Below, piece by piece: positions 53,472-63,300 of a DNA stretch of 64,000 nt. Source of the DNA: Planctomycetota bacterium. GTDB taxonomy: Bacteria; Planctomycetota; UBA1135; GCA-002686595. The stretch is taken from positions 806,001 to 870,000 of the forward strand of contig JADJQU010000003.1 in assembly GCA_016712565.1 (NCBI GenBank), read 5' to 3'. The position numbers and the translations under genes were made by a program. The number at the start of each line of letters is the position of its first letter. Positions within the stretch are counted from its first letter, which is position 1. The notes beneath the pieces were generated by a model. That model did not search any database. It saw nothing but the letters and a program-made list of their open reading frames with translations, and was not told the origin of the DNA.

Positions 53472-54572
53472 ATGAATCGGCAATCCTGGATCGGATCGAT
53501 CCTGCTTCTCGGCGCCCTGGCGGGCATCGGCGCGGGCCTCACGGCCTGGAAACGCTCGGAAATTCGAGCCAGCGCGGATTCCGGCGGCGGCTACGAGCCC
53601 ATGGAGGCGATCACGATCGCCGTGGCGGAATCGCGACCCTACGTGCGCACGACCACGGCCATCGGCACGGTGCACGCGCTCCAGTCCGTGCGCCTGCGGA
53701 ACGAGCTCGCGGGCACCGTGCGCGAGGTGCACCTGACGCCGGGCGAGGTGGTCGAGCAGGGCACGCTGCTGGTGCTGCTCGACGTCTCCGTGGAGACGGC
53801 CGAGCAGCAGGCCCAAGAGGCCCAGGTGGCCCTGGCGGAGACGATGCTGGGTCGCGTCGAGCGGGCCCTGGAGAAGGGCGGGGCCTCGGAAATCGACGTG
53901 GACCGCGCCCGCGCCGAGCGCGACGTGGCCCGGGCCCACCTGGCGCGCACCCGGGCCGTGATCGACCGCAAGACCGTGCGCGCGCCCTTCCGCGCGCGCG
54001 TGGGCATGTCGGACGTGCACGTGGGCCAGTACTTGAACGAGGGCAGCGAGCTCACCACCCTCCAGGGAGTCGACGAGGCCGTGCACATCGATTTCTCGGT
54101 GGCCCAGGCGGTCGCCGTCCGCCTGCGGGAGGGTTCGGAGGTGGAGATCGCGGCCGACGAATCGGCGCCGGTCCGGCGCGCGTCGATCGTGGCCGTGGAC
54201 TCCCGCGTGGACTCCGCGACCCGCAACGCCTGGGTGCGCGCGCGCCTCGACGCCGCTCCGGGCCTGGCCGTGCTCTCCCCCGGAGCCGCGGTGCGCGTGC
54301 GCGTGCCCATCGGGGACGCGGCACCGGCGGTCGTGGTGCCGGTGAGCGCCCTGCGCCGGGGCCCGGCGGGCGACCACGTGTACGTGGTGGCGCCCGACGA
54401 CCAGGGCGTGCCGCGGGCCCACATGCGCATGGTGAAGGGCGGCCCCATGCTGGGGGACCTGGTGCTGATCGTCGAGGGGCTCGCCCTGGGCGAACAGGTG
54501 GCCGCCTCGGGCTCCTTCAAGCTGCGCGAGGGCGTCAAGGTCGCCGTGGCGCCCGCGGCCCCGGTCCAGTGA
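53472..54572 (+). CDS. RND efflux periplasmic adaptor (membrane fusion protein)
   Basis: A 366-residue protein with an N-terminal membrane anchor (IGSILLLGALAGIGAGLTAW). The barrel-sandwich (lipoyl) halves are SVRLRNELAGTVREVHLTPGEVVEQGTLLVLLD and KTVRAPFRARVGMSDVHVGQYLNEGSELTTL. They flank a short alpha hairpin (VALAETMLGRVERALEKGGASEIDVDRARAERDVARAHLART), followed by beta-barrel and membrane-proximal domains. It links the inner-membrane pump and outer-membrane channel. The stop overlaps the GTG of the pump gene. Confidence 0.93.
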   Translation: MNRQSWIGSILLLGALAGIGAGLTAWKRSEIRASADSGGGYEPMEAITIAVAESRPYVRTTTAIGTVHALQSVRLRNELAGTVREVHLTPGEVVEQGTLLVLLDVSVETAEQQAQEAQVALAETMLGRVERALEKGGASEIDVDRARAERDVARAHLARTRAVIDRKTVRAPFRARVGMSDVHVGQYLNEGSELTTLQGVDEAVHIDFSVAQAVAVRLREGSEVEIAADESAPVRRASIVAVDSRVDSATRNAWVRARLDAAPGLAVLSPGAAVRVRVPIGDAAPAVVVPVSALRRGPAGDHVYVVAPDDQGVPRAHMRMVKGGPMLGDLVLIVEGLALGEQVAASGSFKLREGVKVAVAPAAPVQ

Positions 54573-57500
54573 GCTCCTCCATGCAGCACACGAGAGCCCC
54601 CCAGGCGGCCGAGGGCCGCGCTTCGTTCACCGACGTCTTCATCAAGCACCCGGTGCTGGCCGTGGTGGTCAACCTGGTGATCCTGCTGGTGGGCTGGCGC
54701 GCCCTGAGCGCGCTCCCGGTGCAGCAGTACCCGAAGATCGAAAGCTCGTCGGTGCTGATCACCACGGTCTACACCGGCGCCAGCGCCGAGACCGTGCGCG
54801 GGTTCCTGACCACGCCCATCGAGCGGGCGGTCTCGGCCATCAGCGGCGTGGACACGATCGAGTCCACGAGCCGCGCGGGGGTCAGCCTGATCACCGTGCG
54901 GATGAAGCTCAACCACTCGAGCACCGCCGCCCTGGCCGAGGTCACGGCGCGCCTGCAGCAGGTGCGCGCCGAGCTGCCCGCCGAGGCCCAACCGCCCGTG
55001 GTCGAGGTTCAACGCGCCGACCGGCCCTACGCGTCCTTTTATTTGAGCTTCTCCTCCAGCGAACGCGACGTGCCGGGCATCACGGACTGGCTGGCGCGCA
55101 CGCTGCAGCCGCAGCTCGCCACCCTGGAGGGCGTGCAGCGCGTGGGCATCGAGGGCGGACGGCCGATCGCCATGCGCGTGTGGATCGACCCGGACCGTCT
55201 GGCGGCCCTGGGGCTCGCGCCCGGCGACGTCAGCGCGGCCCTGCGCCGCAACAACTACCTCGCCGCGGTGGGCCAGACCAAGGGCAACCTGGTGCAGGTG
55301 GATCTCTTGGCCAACACCGACCTGCGTTCCGTGGAGGAATTCGAGCGCCTGATCGTGGCCGATCGCGACGGCGCCGTGGTGCGTCTCGCCGACGTGGCCA
55401 GGGTCGAGCTGGGCGCCGAGGACGCCGATCTGGTGGCCAAGTTCAGCGGCCGCGAGGCGGTCTACCTGTCGGTCTGGCCGCTCGCCGGCGTCAACGAGAT
55501 CGAGGTGGCCCACCGACTGCGCGACGAGATGGAGCGCCTGCGGCCGGGACTGCCTCCGGACATCGACATGAAGCTCGCCTACGACGCGACCACCTTCATG
55601 GAGAACGCGCTGACCGAGATCACGAAAACGCTCTCCGAGACGATCCTGATCGTCGGCTTCGTGGTGTTCCTGTTCATGGGCTCCGTGCGCACGGCCCTGG
55701 TGCCCCTGGTGGCCATGCCCGTGTCCCTGGTGGGCGCGGCGATCGTGATGCTGCTCGCGGGCTTCAGCCTCAACCTGCTGACGATCCTCGCCATCGTGCT
55801 CTCCGTGGGCCTCGTGGTGGACGACGCCATCGTGGTGGTGGAAAACGTCGAGCGCCACGTGCGCGAGGGCAAGTCGCGCTTCGACGCGGCCCTGGTGGGC
55901 GCCCGGGAACTGGTGGGACCGATCATCGCCATGACGATCACCCTGGCCGCGGTGTACACGCCGATCGGTTTCCAGGGCGGACTCACCGGCACGCTGTTCC
56001 TGGAGTTCGCCATCACGCTGGCCGCGGCGGTGGTGGTCTCGGGCTTCGTGGCCGTCACGCTCTCGCCGATGATGAGCTCCAAGTTCGTCCACGCCGGCGG
56101 GCAGGAGGGCCGCCTGACGCGCCTCGTGAACCGCGGCTTCGAGGCCCTGAAGCGCGTCTACGCCAGGCACCTGGACTTCGCCCTGGGCATGCGCTGGACC
56201 ATCGTGCTGGCGTCCATGGCCGTGATGCTGGCCGCCTGGCCCCTGTACTCGTTCTCGCGCAGCGAACTGGCGCCGATCGAGGACCAGGGGCACATCACGA
56301 TGTTCCTCGAGGCCTCGCCGGACTCGACCCTGGAGGCCGTGGACCGCGAGGCACAGCAGGTGATCGCCACGATCACCAACTTCCCCGAGGCGCGCTTCAT
56401 GTGGTCCCTGACGGCGGCCTGGGGCGGTTTCGGCGGCATGGTCACCAAGGACTGGCGCGAGCGCGAGCGCTCCACCGAGGAGATGTACGGCGAGGTCTTC
56501 GGCGCCGTGTCCCAGGTTCCGGGCCTGCGGGTCTTCCCCCGTCTCGATCCGCCGCTCCCCAACGCGGGGCAGTACGACGTGGAGTTGGTGCTCCAGAGCG
56601 GCCAACCGCTGGAGGAACTGCTGCCCACGGTGATGGGCATCGTCGGCGCGGGCTGGCAAAGCGGCAAGTTCCTCTACGTGGACTCCGACCTCAAGATCGA
56701 CCGGCCCGAGGCGCGCGTGATCATCGACCGCGAGGCCATCGCGGACCTGGGCCTGGACCTGGCCGGCGTGGGCCAGGAACTGGGCGTGCTGCTGGGCGGC
56801 GGCTACGTCAATCGTTTCAACTACTTCGACCGCAGCTACAAGGTGATCCCCCAGATCGGCTCGGCCGATCGCGCCACGCTCGGCCCGCTCCTGGACCTCA
56901 AGATCCGCACGCCGTCGGGAGTGCTCGTGCCCGTTTCGACCTTCACGCGCATCGAGAGCAGCACGGCGCCGCGCACGCTGACGCGCTTCCAGCAGCGCAA
57001 CGCCGTGCGGGTCTTCGGGGGCGTCAAGCCCGGCATCACCAAGGACGAGGGTCTGCGGGTGCTCGAGGCGGCGGCCGCCACGGCCGAGAACCCCGACCTG
57101 ACCGTGGACTACGCCGGCGAGTCGCGCCAGATCCGCCGCGAGGGCTCGGCCCTGGTGGTGACCCTGGCCTTCGCCCTGGTCTTGATCTACCTGGTGCTCG
57201 CGGCCCAGTTCAAGAGCTTCCGCGACCCGCTGATCGTGCTCGTGGGCTCGGTCCCGCTGGCCATCTCCGGCGCCCTGGTGTTCAGCTTCCTCGGCCTCAC
57301 CACGATCAACATCTACTCCCAGGTGGGACTGATCACGCTGGTGGGACTGATCGCGAAGAACGGCATCCTGATCGTCGAATTCGCCAACACGCTGCAGGAA
57401 CGCGGCCTGGCCAAGGCCCAGGCGCTGCGCGAGGCGGCCCAGACGCGCCTGCGGCCGGTGCTGATGACCTCGGTCGCCACCGTGTTCGGCCACCTGCCGC

Positions 57501-57715
57501 TGGTGTTCGTCAGCGGCCCGGGCGCCGAGGCGCGCAACTCGATCGGCATCGTGCTGGTCTCCGGGATGATCATCGGCAGCCTGTTCACGCTGTTCGTGGT
57601 GCCCGTCTTCTATTCGCTGATCGCGGCCGAGCGCTCCGCCGCCCTGCAGCCGTCCACCAGCGCGGCGGCCTCCGGGCGCAACGACAACGTCCAACCGGTT
57701 CTGGGGCGAGCATGA
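54569..57715 (+). CDS. RND family multidrug efflux pump
   Basis: A 1048-residue inner-membrane proton antiporter of the AcrB/MexB (HAE1) type. TM1 (HPVLAVVVNLVILLVGWRALS) is followed by the porter domain (QQYPKIESSSVLITTVYTGAS). The TM4 proton-relay Asp pair is in SVGLVVDDAIVVVENVERH. Further motifs are GPIIAMTITLAAVYTPIGF, EDQGHITMFLEASP, and late helices VGLIAKNGILIVEFANTLQERG. Full length. The GTG start overlaps the adaptor's stop (an in-frame ATG lies 12 nt later), and its own stop overlaps the next start, so all three genes are one tightly coupled operon. Confidence 0.96.
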   Translation: MSSSMQHTRAPQAAEGRASFTDVFIKHPVLAVVVNLVILLVGWRALSALPVQQYPKIESSSVLITTVYTGASAETVRGFLTTPIERAVSAISGVDTIESTSRAGVSLITVRMKLNHSSTAALAEVTARLQQVRAELPAEAQPPVVEVQRADRPYASFYLSFSSSERDVPGITDWLARTLQPQLATLEGVQRVGIEGGRPIAMRVWIDPDRLAALGLAPGDVSAALRRNNYLAAVGQTKGNLVQVDLLANTDLRSVEEFERLIVADRDGAVVRLADVARVELGAEDADLVAKFSGREAVYLSVWPLAGVNEIEVAHRLRDEMERLRPGLPPDIDMKLAYDATTFMENALTEITKTLSETILIVGFVVFLFMGSVRTALVPLVAMPVSLVGAAIVMLLAGFSLNLLTILAIVLSVGLVVDDAIVVVENVERHVREGKSRFDAALVGARELVGPIIAMTITLAAVYTPIGFQGGLTGTLFLEFAITLAAAVVVSGFVAVTLSPMMSSKFVHAGGQEGRLTRLVNRGFEALKRVYARHLDFALGMRWTIVLASMAVMLAAWPLYSFSRSELAPIEDQGHITMFLEASPDSTLEAVDREAQQVIATITNFPEARFMWSLTAAWGGFGGMVTKDWRERERSTEEMYGEVFGAVSQVPGLRVFPRLDPPLPNAGQYDVELVLQSGQPLEELLPTVMGIVGAGWQSGKFLYVDSDLKIDRPEARVIIDREAIADLGLDLAGVGQELGVLLGGGYVNRFNYFDRSYKVIPQIGSADRATLGPLLDLKIRTPSGVLVPVSTFTRIESSTAPRTLTRFQQRNAVRVFGGVKPGITKDEGLRVLEAAAATAENPDLTVDYAGESRQIRREGSALVVTLAFALVLIYLVLAAQFKSFRDPLIVLVGSVPLAISGALVFSFLGLTTINIYSQVGLITLVGLIAKNGILIVEFANTLQERGLAKAQALREAAQTRLRPVLMTSVATVFGHLPLVFVSGPGAEARNSIGIVLVSGMIIGSLFTLFVVPVFYSLIAAERSAALQPSTSAAASGRNDNVQPVLGRA

Positions 57716-59247
57716 TCCGCACACCGCACCTCTCCGCGGCGCGTTCCCCGCGTCCCGCTTCCTGGTCCGCGCTCCTCGCGGCGACCGCCCTGGCGGCCTG
57801 CACCACGGTGGGCGAGGACTACGAGGCTCCCGTCCGCGCGCTGCCGGAGTCGTTCCGTGCGCCGGCGGATTCCGGCCTCGATTCCTCGGCCGCCCAGTCC
57901 GCCCAATGGTGGACGCGCTTCGCCGACCCGGTGCTCGATCAACTGATCGAGCGCGCGACCCGCGGCAACCTGGATCTGCGCGAGTCCTACGCCAGACTCG
58001 CCGAGGCGCGGGCCCTGCGCGGCGTGTCCGCCGCCGAGCGCTTCCCCACCCTGGATGCCAAGGGCTCCTACGTGCGCCGCGGCGAGAGCGACAACACTCC
58101 CTTCGGCAGCTTCGTCCCCGACAACGGCACGTTCACCGTGGGCGTGGACGCCGCCTGGGAAGTGGACCTGTGGGGTCGCGTGCGGCGTTCCGTGGAGGCC
58201 GCCGACGCGTCGCTGGAGGCCTCCCTGGAGGACGTTCGCGCCGTGGGATTGTCCGTCTGCGCCGAGGTGGCCCTCAATTACGTGGAGCTGCGCTCGTTCC
58301 AGCGCCGGCTGGAGATCGCGCAGAGCAACGTGTCCCTGCAGGAGCAGACGCTGCAACTGGTGCAGGGCCGCTTCGAGGCGGGTCTCGTGGGCGAACACGA
58401 CGTGGCCCAGGCCATGACCAACGTCGAGTCCACGCGCTCGCGCCTGCCGTCGCTCGAAGTGGGCCTGCGCTCGGCCGAGAATCGCCTGGCGCGGTTGGCC
58501 GGCGAAGCGCCGGGCGCGCCGCAGGCTCCGGGGGGCCCGGGCGCCGCGGGTTCCGCGTCGGTGGCGCTCCTCCTGGCCGCGGCCCGGCCGATCCCCGTGC
58601 CGCCGCTCCGCTTCGCCGTGGGCGTGCCCGCCGATCTCCTGCGCCGGCGCGCCGACGTACGCCGCGCCGAACGGCAGCTCGCCGCCGAGCACGCGCGCAT
58701 CGGCGTCAGCGAAGGCGAGCTCTATCCCAGGCTCGCGATCAGCGGCGAGCTGGGCCTCGCCTCCGACACGTTCTCCAAGTGGTTCGAGTCCGACAGCACG
58801 CTGTTCGGCATCGGTCCGTCCCTGCGCTGGAACGTCTTCGACGCCGGCCGCCTGAAGCATCGGGTGGCGGCCCAGGAGGCGCGCACGGAGCAGGCCCGCC
58901 TGCGCTGGGAGCGGGCGGTCCTGGTGGCCGTGGAGGAGACCGAGAACGCCCTGGTGGGCTTCGTGCGCGAGCAAACGCGCCGGAGCTCCCTGTTGCGCGC
59001 CGCGGACCAGGCCCGGCGCGCCGTGGGACTGGCCCGCGCCCAATACCGCGAGGGTCTCTCCGACTTCCAGTCGGTGCTGACCTCCGAGCGCGCGGTGGCC
59101 GACCTGGAGGACGAACTCGCCTCCAGCGACGCGGCCATCGCCAGCCAATTCGTGGTGCTCTACAAGGCCCTGGGCGGCGGCTGGGAACCCGCCCCCGAGC
59201 CCGGCACCGCAGCGCTCCCCGATCCGGCGCCCGCTCCGCGACAGTAG
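57712..59247 (+). CDS. RND efflux outer membrane lipoprotein (TolC/NodT family)
   Basis: A 511-residue protein with a lipoprotein signal (LLAATALAACTTVGEDYEAP). It has two OEP repeats: NLDLRESYARLAEARALRGVSAAERFPTLDAKGSY in the first half and RADVRRAERQLAAEHARIGVSEGELYPRLAISGELG in the second. GLSDFQSVLTSERAVADLEDELASSD is near the end. Trimers form the outer-membrane channel of the pump. ATGA overlap with the RND gene. The stop codon lies in the loop of a strong hairpin that probably ends the operon. Confidence 0.94.
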   Translation: MIRTPHLSAARSPRPASWSALLAATALAACTTVGEDYEAPVRALPESFRAPADSGLDSSAAQSAQWWTRFADPVLDQLIERATRGNLDLRESYARLAEARALRGVSAAERFPTLDAKGSYVRRGESDNTPFGSFVPDNGTFTVGVDAAWEVDLWGRVRRSVEAADASLEASLEDVRAVGLSVCAEVALNYVELRSFQRRLEIAQSNVSLQEQTLQLVQGRFEAGLVGEHDVAQAMTNVESTRSRLPSLEVGLRSAENRLARLAGEAPGAPQAPGGPGAAGSASVALLLAAARPIPVPPLRFAVGVPADLLRRRADVRRAERQLAAEHARIGVSEGELYPRLAISGELGLASDTFSKWFESDSTLFGIGPSLRWNVFDAGRLKHRVAAQEARTEQARLRWERAVLVAVEETENALVGFVREQTRRSSLLRAADQARRAVGLARAQYREGLSDFQSVLTSERAVADLEDELASSDAAIASQFVVLYKALGGGWEPAPEPGTAALPDPAPAPRQ

Positions 59248-59264
59248 TCGCCCGCGGAGCGGGT
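59229..59264 (+). terminator. Terminator hairpin of the efflux operon
   Basis: A perfect 11-bp stem (CCCGCTCCGCG 59230-59240 / CGCGGAGCGGG 59253-59263) encloses a 12-nt loop that contains the TAG stop. It is followed by TTCCTG. Likely intrinsic terminator. Confidence 0.65.
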
Positions 59265-59524
59265 TCCTGAACCTGCCTCTCCGCGCGCCATCGACGCAGG
59301 CCCCCGGCGCCTGCCGAGAGCGCGTGCCCACGGCCGACTTCGCCGAGGGCCTGACCCACCGGACGGGTCGGTGGAACCGGGGAACCGGCCGCGGAGCTCG
59401 CGATCCTGACCACGGGTGGTTGGGGCAGCGCACCCACGTGCGCGTGGACGATCCCCTCGTGGTCCAGACGCCGATCGGCGCGCGGGTCTGGGCTGGAACG
59501 GCGGCGCGGGGCCGGTTCCGCCGC

Positions 59525-59530
59525 TACGCT
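59525..59530 (+). promoter_or_regulatory. Putative -10 box (TACGCT)
   Basis: Ends 6 nt before GTG 59537. The 289-bp gap 59248-59536 holds the terminator, this box and no other recognisable feature. Confidence 0.35.
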
Positions 59531-59536
59531 CTAGGA

Positions 59537-62500
59537 GTGGGATGCCTCCCCTGCCGCGCCGTGGGCCTGTGGTGCTCGGTCATCGCACTGACCGGGGTCG
59601 CGGGGAGTCAGGAACACCTCGCGGGAGCCGGATTCGATGTCACCGTGTGGTCCATCGCCGAGGGCCTGCCCCAGGGTTCCGTCAACGGCATCGTTCAGAC
59701 CGATGGAGGCGAGCTGTGGCTGGCCACGTTCGGCGGCCTTTCCAGTTTCGACGGCGTGCGCTTCCGCAATCTCGATCTGGACAGCTCGCCCAGGCTGCCG
59801 TCGCAGCGCTTGACGGCACTGGCCTTGGACCGCGCGGGCGACCTGTGGATCGCCACGCAAACCGACGGCCTGATCCGCCTGCGCGCCGGGCGTGTGATCG
59901 ACGCGCTGCCTGTTCCCAGGCAGACCGAGGTCCTCTCGCTGGCGATCGATGATCGCGGCCGCCCCTGGATCCAAGCCAGCGCCGGGGGAATCTACTGCCG
60001 CGAGGGGGACGCCTGGACGGACGCCATGCGCGCCGCCTCGCCGGGCAGGTACTCGGGGCTCTGCCCCGGGCCCGAGGGCACGATGTGGGCCGCCTCGGAG
60101 CGGGGCCTCGTGCGCTTCGACTCCGCGGGCACCCTGGTCCAGCACCTCGAGACGTCGAGCGCGGTGTTCTGCCTGGCCCAGGACGCGGCGGGACGCCTGT
60201 GGGCGGGTGTCGGCAAGGGCCTGGGGCTGGTGGCGAACGGCGAGCTGAAGAGCTTCACCATCGACCCGCCGCCGATCTCCACGGTCTCGGCGCTCTTGCC
60301 CGTCGACGAGAATCACCTCTGGGTCGGCACGGCCGCCGGTCTCTGCCAGCTGGCGCGCGAGCCCGGACAGTCTGTTTTTCGCGTCGAAAGCCGCGTCGAC
60401 CAGCTGCCCTCGGACTTCGGCGTGCGTTGGCTTCTGCGCGACCGGGAATCGAACGTGTGGGCCGGCTCCCAGGACAAGGGACTGGCACGCCTGAGACCCC
60501 ACTGGGTTCGCGGGTTCTCCATCGATCGCGGCGCGCGACCCGCCTCGGCCCTGACGGCGGCCGCGGAGGGGGGCACGTGGATGGCCCGCGACTGCACGTT
60601 GCTCGAACGCTTCGACGACCGTGGAGCGAACCTCGAACGCCTGGACCTGCCCCTGGAGGCGGGCAAGCCGCTCTGCGCGTTCGCGCTCCTGCTGGATTCC
60701 CGGAAGCGCCTGTGGATCGGGTCCCAGGGCTGCGTGCTGCGGCGCGAGGGAACGCGACTCGAACGCCTGGGGCTCGATCTGGCCCTGGGAAGAGTGACGG
60801 ACCTCGCCGAGGACGCCGTCGGCGGGATTTGGATCGCAACGGCCGACGGCACCCTCAGGCAGTTCGGACCCGAGGACACGCTGCAGGCCACGTTCCTGAT
60901 CGAAGGCGGAATCGACTCGCTGTCGCCGGCTCCCGACGGCAGCCTGTGGGTCGGCGGCGCGGGCCGGCTGGTGCGGCTTCAGGGCGGGCAGCTCTCGAGC
61001 TTCGGCTCCGATCACGGCATCCCCCAGGCCAATGTGCGCGACATCCTGCACGACGAGGACGGCGGGCTGTGGCTCGCGACCTACGGCGGCGGGCTGGCGC
61101 GGTTCCAAGGGGGGACGGCGGCGACGATCACCCGCGCCCAGGGCCTGCCGAACGCCTCGCTGACCCGCGTGCTGTCGGACGCCCAGGGCCGATTGTGGAT
61201 CATGTCCAACGCCGGGCTGATCGTGGTGCCCCGGGTGGAACTGCTCGCGGTGCTCGCGGGCCGGCGCACGGGCGTCGATGCCGTGCTCCTGGGCCCCGAA
61301 GCCGGTGTCAGCGAGGCGAACCACGGAGCTCCTGCGGGTTTCAAGGCCCCGGACGGAGCGCTCGTGTTCGGGACGGTCCACGGGGGCCTGCGGATCGATC
61401 CCGCCGAATTCCCCTTCAACCGAGTGCGGCCTGTCCCGCGCATCGAGACCGTCGCCTGGGACGAGAGCCCCAGGCCCCCGGACGCGGCGCGGCGCGTGCC
61501 GCCCCAGATCCGGCGACTGCGCTTCGACTACACCACCTTCGCCCTCTCCGTGCCGGCACAGGTGCGATTCCGCCATCGCCTCCTGGGGTTCGACGCGCGC
61601 TGGATCGACATCGGGCAGGTGCGCAGCGCGGAGTACTCCACACTGCCTCCCGGCGAGTACACCTTCGAGGTCGAGGCGCGCAACGAGCACGGACTGTGGA
61701 GCGCCGAGCCCGCGCGGCTCGCGTTCACCGTCCTGCCCGCGTGGTGGCAAGTGCTCTGGGTGCAGGGGCTCTTGTTCGCCGTCCTGCTGGGCGGCCTGCT
61801 CCTGCTGCACAACCGGCGCGTGGCCGCGGTCCGCCGGCGCGGCGAGCTGCTGCTCTCCGCCGTGGAAGGCCGCCGCAGCGCCGAGTCGCGCGAATGGCAA
61901 TTGCGCGAGCAGCTGCTCCACATCGGCCGCGTGACCACCGCCGGGGAGCTGGCTTCGTCCCTGGCCCACGAGGTCAATCAGCCGCTGGCGGCCATCGTCG
62001 CCAACGCCTCCGCGGCGCGGCGCAAGTTGAGCCAGCCGGCACCCGACCCCGAGGAACTGCGGGAGATCCTGGGAGACATCGCGGCCCAGGGCGAGCGCGC
62101 CTCGGAGGTGATTCGCAGGCTGAGGGAGTTCATTCGCAAGCACGAGACCGTGCGCGAGGAGCTTTCGATCGCGCAGCTGTTGCGCGCCACGCTGCCGCTC
62201 CTGCGCCGCGAACTCGAGCAACACGGGGTGCAGGTGGAGCTGCAGCTGCCCGAGGACCTGCCCTGCGTCTCGGCCGACCGGATCCAGCTCCAGCAAGTGC
62301 TGGTCAACCTGATCCACAACGCCTGCGAATCCCTGTCGGGCGTCCGCGGCGACAGGCGCCTCCACATCCAGGGCCGGACCAGCCCCGGGATGGTGGCGCT
62401 GCAGGTCCGCGACAACGGGCCCGGCCTCTCCCCCGAGGTCGCCGGCCGGCTCTTCCAGCCCTATGTGACCACGAAGCCGGGGGGGATGGGACTGGGACTC

Positions 62501-62611
62501 GCCATCTGTCGTACCATCGTCGAGAACCACGGTGGTCGATTGTCCGCCGCCCCCGCGCCGGAGGGGGGCGCGGTGTTCACGATCGAACTGCCCACTCGAC
62601 CCAACCCATGA
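59537..62611 (+). CDS. Propeller-type (reg_prop/YYY) sensor histidine kinase
   Basis: A 1024-residue kinase with a short hydrophobic N-terminus. It has about a dozen two-component-regulator propeller repeats over ~residues 25-610 (DGGELWLATFGGLSSFDG, LDRAGDLWIATQTDGLIRL, DEDGGLWLATYGGGLARFQ). A Y_Y_Y domain (~640-730, RFRHRLLGFDARWIDIG...EYTFEVEARNEHGLWS) and one membrane helix (VLWVQGLLFAVLLGGLLLLH) follow. Then come a HisKA domain (SSLAHEVNQPLAAIVANAS) and an ATPase domain (NLIHNACESLSG, DNGPGLSP, GGMGLGLAICR). A large periplasmic sensor and a FixL/NtrB-like transmitter are thus joined. The GTG start fits the TACGCT box; a second GTG (59561) is possible. The stop overlaps the regulator start (ATGA). 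Confidence 0.9.
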   Translation: MGCLPCRAVGLWCSVIALTGVAGSQEHLAGAGFDVTVWSIAEGLPQGSVNGIVQTDGGELWLATFGGLSSFDGVRFRNLDLDSSPRLPSQRLTALALDRAGDLWIATQTDGLIRLRAGRVIDALPVPRQTEVLSLAIDDRGRPWIQASAGGIYCREGDAWTDAMRAASPGRYSGLCPGPEGTMWAASERGLVRFDSAGTLVQHLETSSAVFCLAQDAAGRLWAGVGKGLGLVANGELKSFTIDPPPISTVSALLPVDENHLWVGTAAGLCQLAREPGQSVFRVESRVDQLPSDFGVRWLLRDRESNVWAGSQDKGLARLRPHWVRGFSIDRGARPASALTAAAEGGTWMARDCTLLERFDDRGANLERLDLPLEAGKPLCAFALLLDSRKRLWIGSQGCVLRREGTRLERLGLDLALGRVTDLAEDAVGGIWIATADGTLRQFGPEDTLQATFLIEGGIDSLSPAPDGSLWVGGAGRLVRLQGGQLSSFGSDHGIPQANVRDILHDEDGGLWLATYGGGLARFQGGTAATITRAQGLPNASLTRVLSDAQGRLWIMSNAGLIVVPRVELLAVLAGRRTGVDAVLLGPEAGVSEANHGAPAGFKAPDGALVFGTVHGGLRIDPAEFPFNRVRPVPRIETVAWDESPRPPDAARRVPPQIRRLRFDYTTFALSVPAQVRFRHRLLGFDARWIDIGQVRSAEYSTLPPGEYTFEVEARNEHGLWSAEPARLAFTVLPAWWQVLWVQGLLFAVLLGGLLLLHNRRVAAVRRRGELLLSAVEGRRSAESREWQLREQLLHIGRVTTAGELASSLAHEVNQPLAAIVANASAARRKLSQPAPDPEELREILGDIAAQGERASEVIRRLREFIRKHETVREELSIAQLLRATLPLLRRELEQHGVQVELQLPEDLPCVSADRIQLQQVLVNLIHNACESLSGVRGDRRLHIQGRTSPGMVALQVRDNGPGLSPEVAGRLFQPYVTTKPGGMGLGLAICRTIVENHGGRLSAAPAPEGGAVFTIELPTRPNP

Positions 62612-63219
62612 CCCACGTCGGAAACGTGTTCCTCGTCGACGATGACGAGGCGTTGCGCCGGGCGACCACGCGCCAGCTCGCGGCGTGCGGCCACACGGTG
62701 ATCGCCTACGCCTCGGCCGAGGAGTTCCTGAAGCACTTCGACCCCGCGAAACCGGGCTGCGTGCTCCTGGACCTGCGCATGCCGGGCACCAGCGGACTGG
62801 AACTGCAGCGAATGCTGCGGGAACGCGGATCGTGCATCCCGATCGTGTTCCTGACCGGGCACGCGGACGTGCCGACCACCGTCTTCGCGATGAAGGAGGG
62901 CGCCATGGACGTGCTGGAGAAGCCGGTGTCCGAGAGCCAGTTGCTCGCGGCCCTGCAGCGCGCCCTCGAGCGCGACGCCCTGCTGCGTCGCGAGCAAGGG
63001 GACCGGGCCGAGCTCGAACGGCGCTTCGCCTCGCTGACCCCGCGGGAGCGCGAGGTCTTCCGCGCCCTGAGCCTGGGCGCGCGCAACAAGCAGGCGGCCC
63101 AGGAAATGGGCATCACCGAGCGCACGGTGAAGCTGCACCGCGCCCACGTGCTCTCGAAGATGGGCGCGGCCACCCTGGCGGACCTGGGCCGCATCGCCGA
63201 GCGCCTGGGCCCGCGCTGA
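62608..63219 (+). CDS. FixJ/NarL-type response regulator
   Basis: A 203-residue regulator with a receiver domain (VFLVDDDEALRRA; phosphorylated Asp in CVLLDLRMPGTSG; Thr in FLTGHAD; Lys in VLEKPVSE) and a LuxR-type helix-turn-helix (LTPREREVFRALSLGARNKQAAQEMGITERTVKLHRAHVLSKM). It is coupled to the kinase gene by a 4-bp overlap, so they form one two-component system. Targets are not evident; the adjacent efflux operon is a possibility by position only. Confidence 0.95.
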   Translation: MTHVGNVFLVDDDEALRRATTRQLAACGHTVIAYASAEEFLKHFDPAKPGCVLLDLRMPGTSGLELQRMLRERGSCIPIVFLTGHADVPTTVFAMKEGAMDVLEKPVSESQLLAALQRALERDALLRREQGDRAELERRFASLTPREREVFRALSLGARNKQAAQEMGITERTVKLHRAHVLSKMGAATLADLGRIAERLGPR

Positions 63220-63243
63220 GAAGACCGCCCGGTTTTCTTGCGC
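63213..63243. terminator. Bidirectional terminator between convergent genes
   Basis: Arms AGAAGACC / GGTTTTCT (one G-U pair) with a 4-nt GCCC loop, extended by flanking GCGC/GCGC. The TTTTCTT stretch gives a U-rich 3' arm on the plus strand. It lies between the response regulator and the convergent HAF-repeat gene. Confidence 0.6.
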
Positions 63244-63300
63244 CGTTCCCGGGGTCCGCGCGAAACCTGGGAGGCTCTCCCGCGCACGGCGGCAGCCGCC

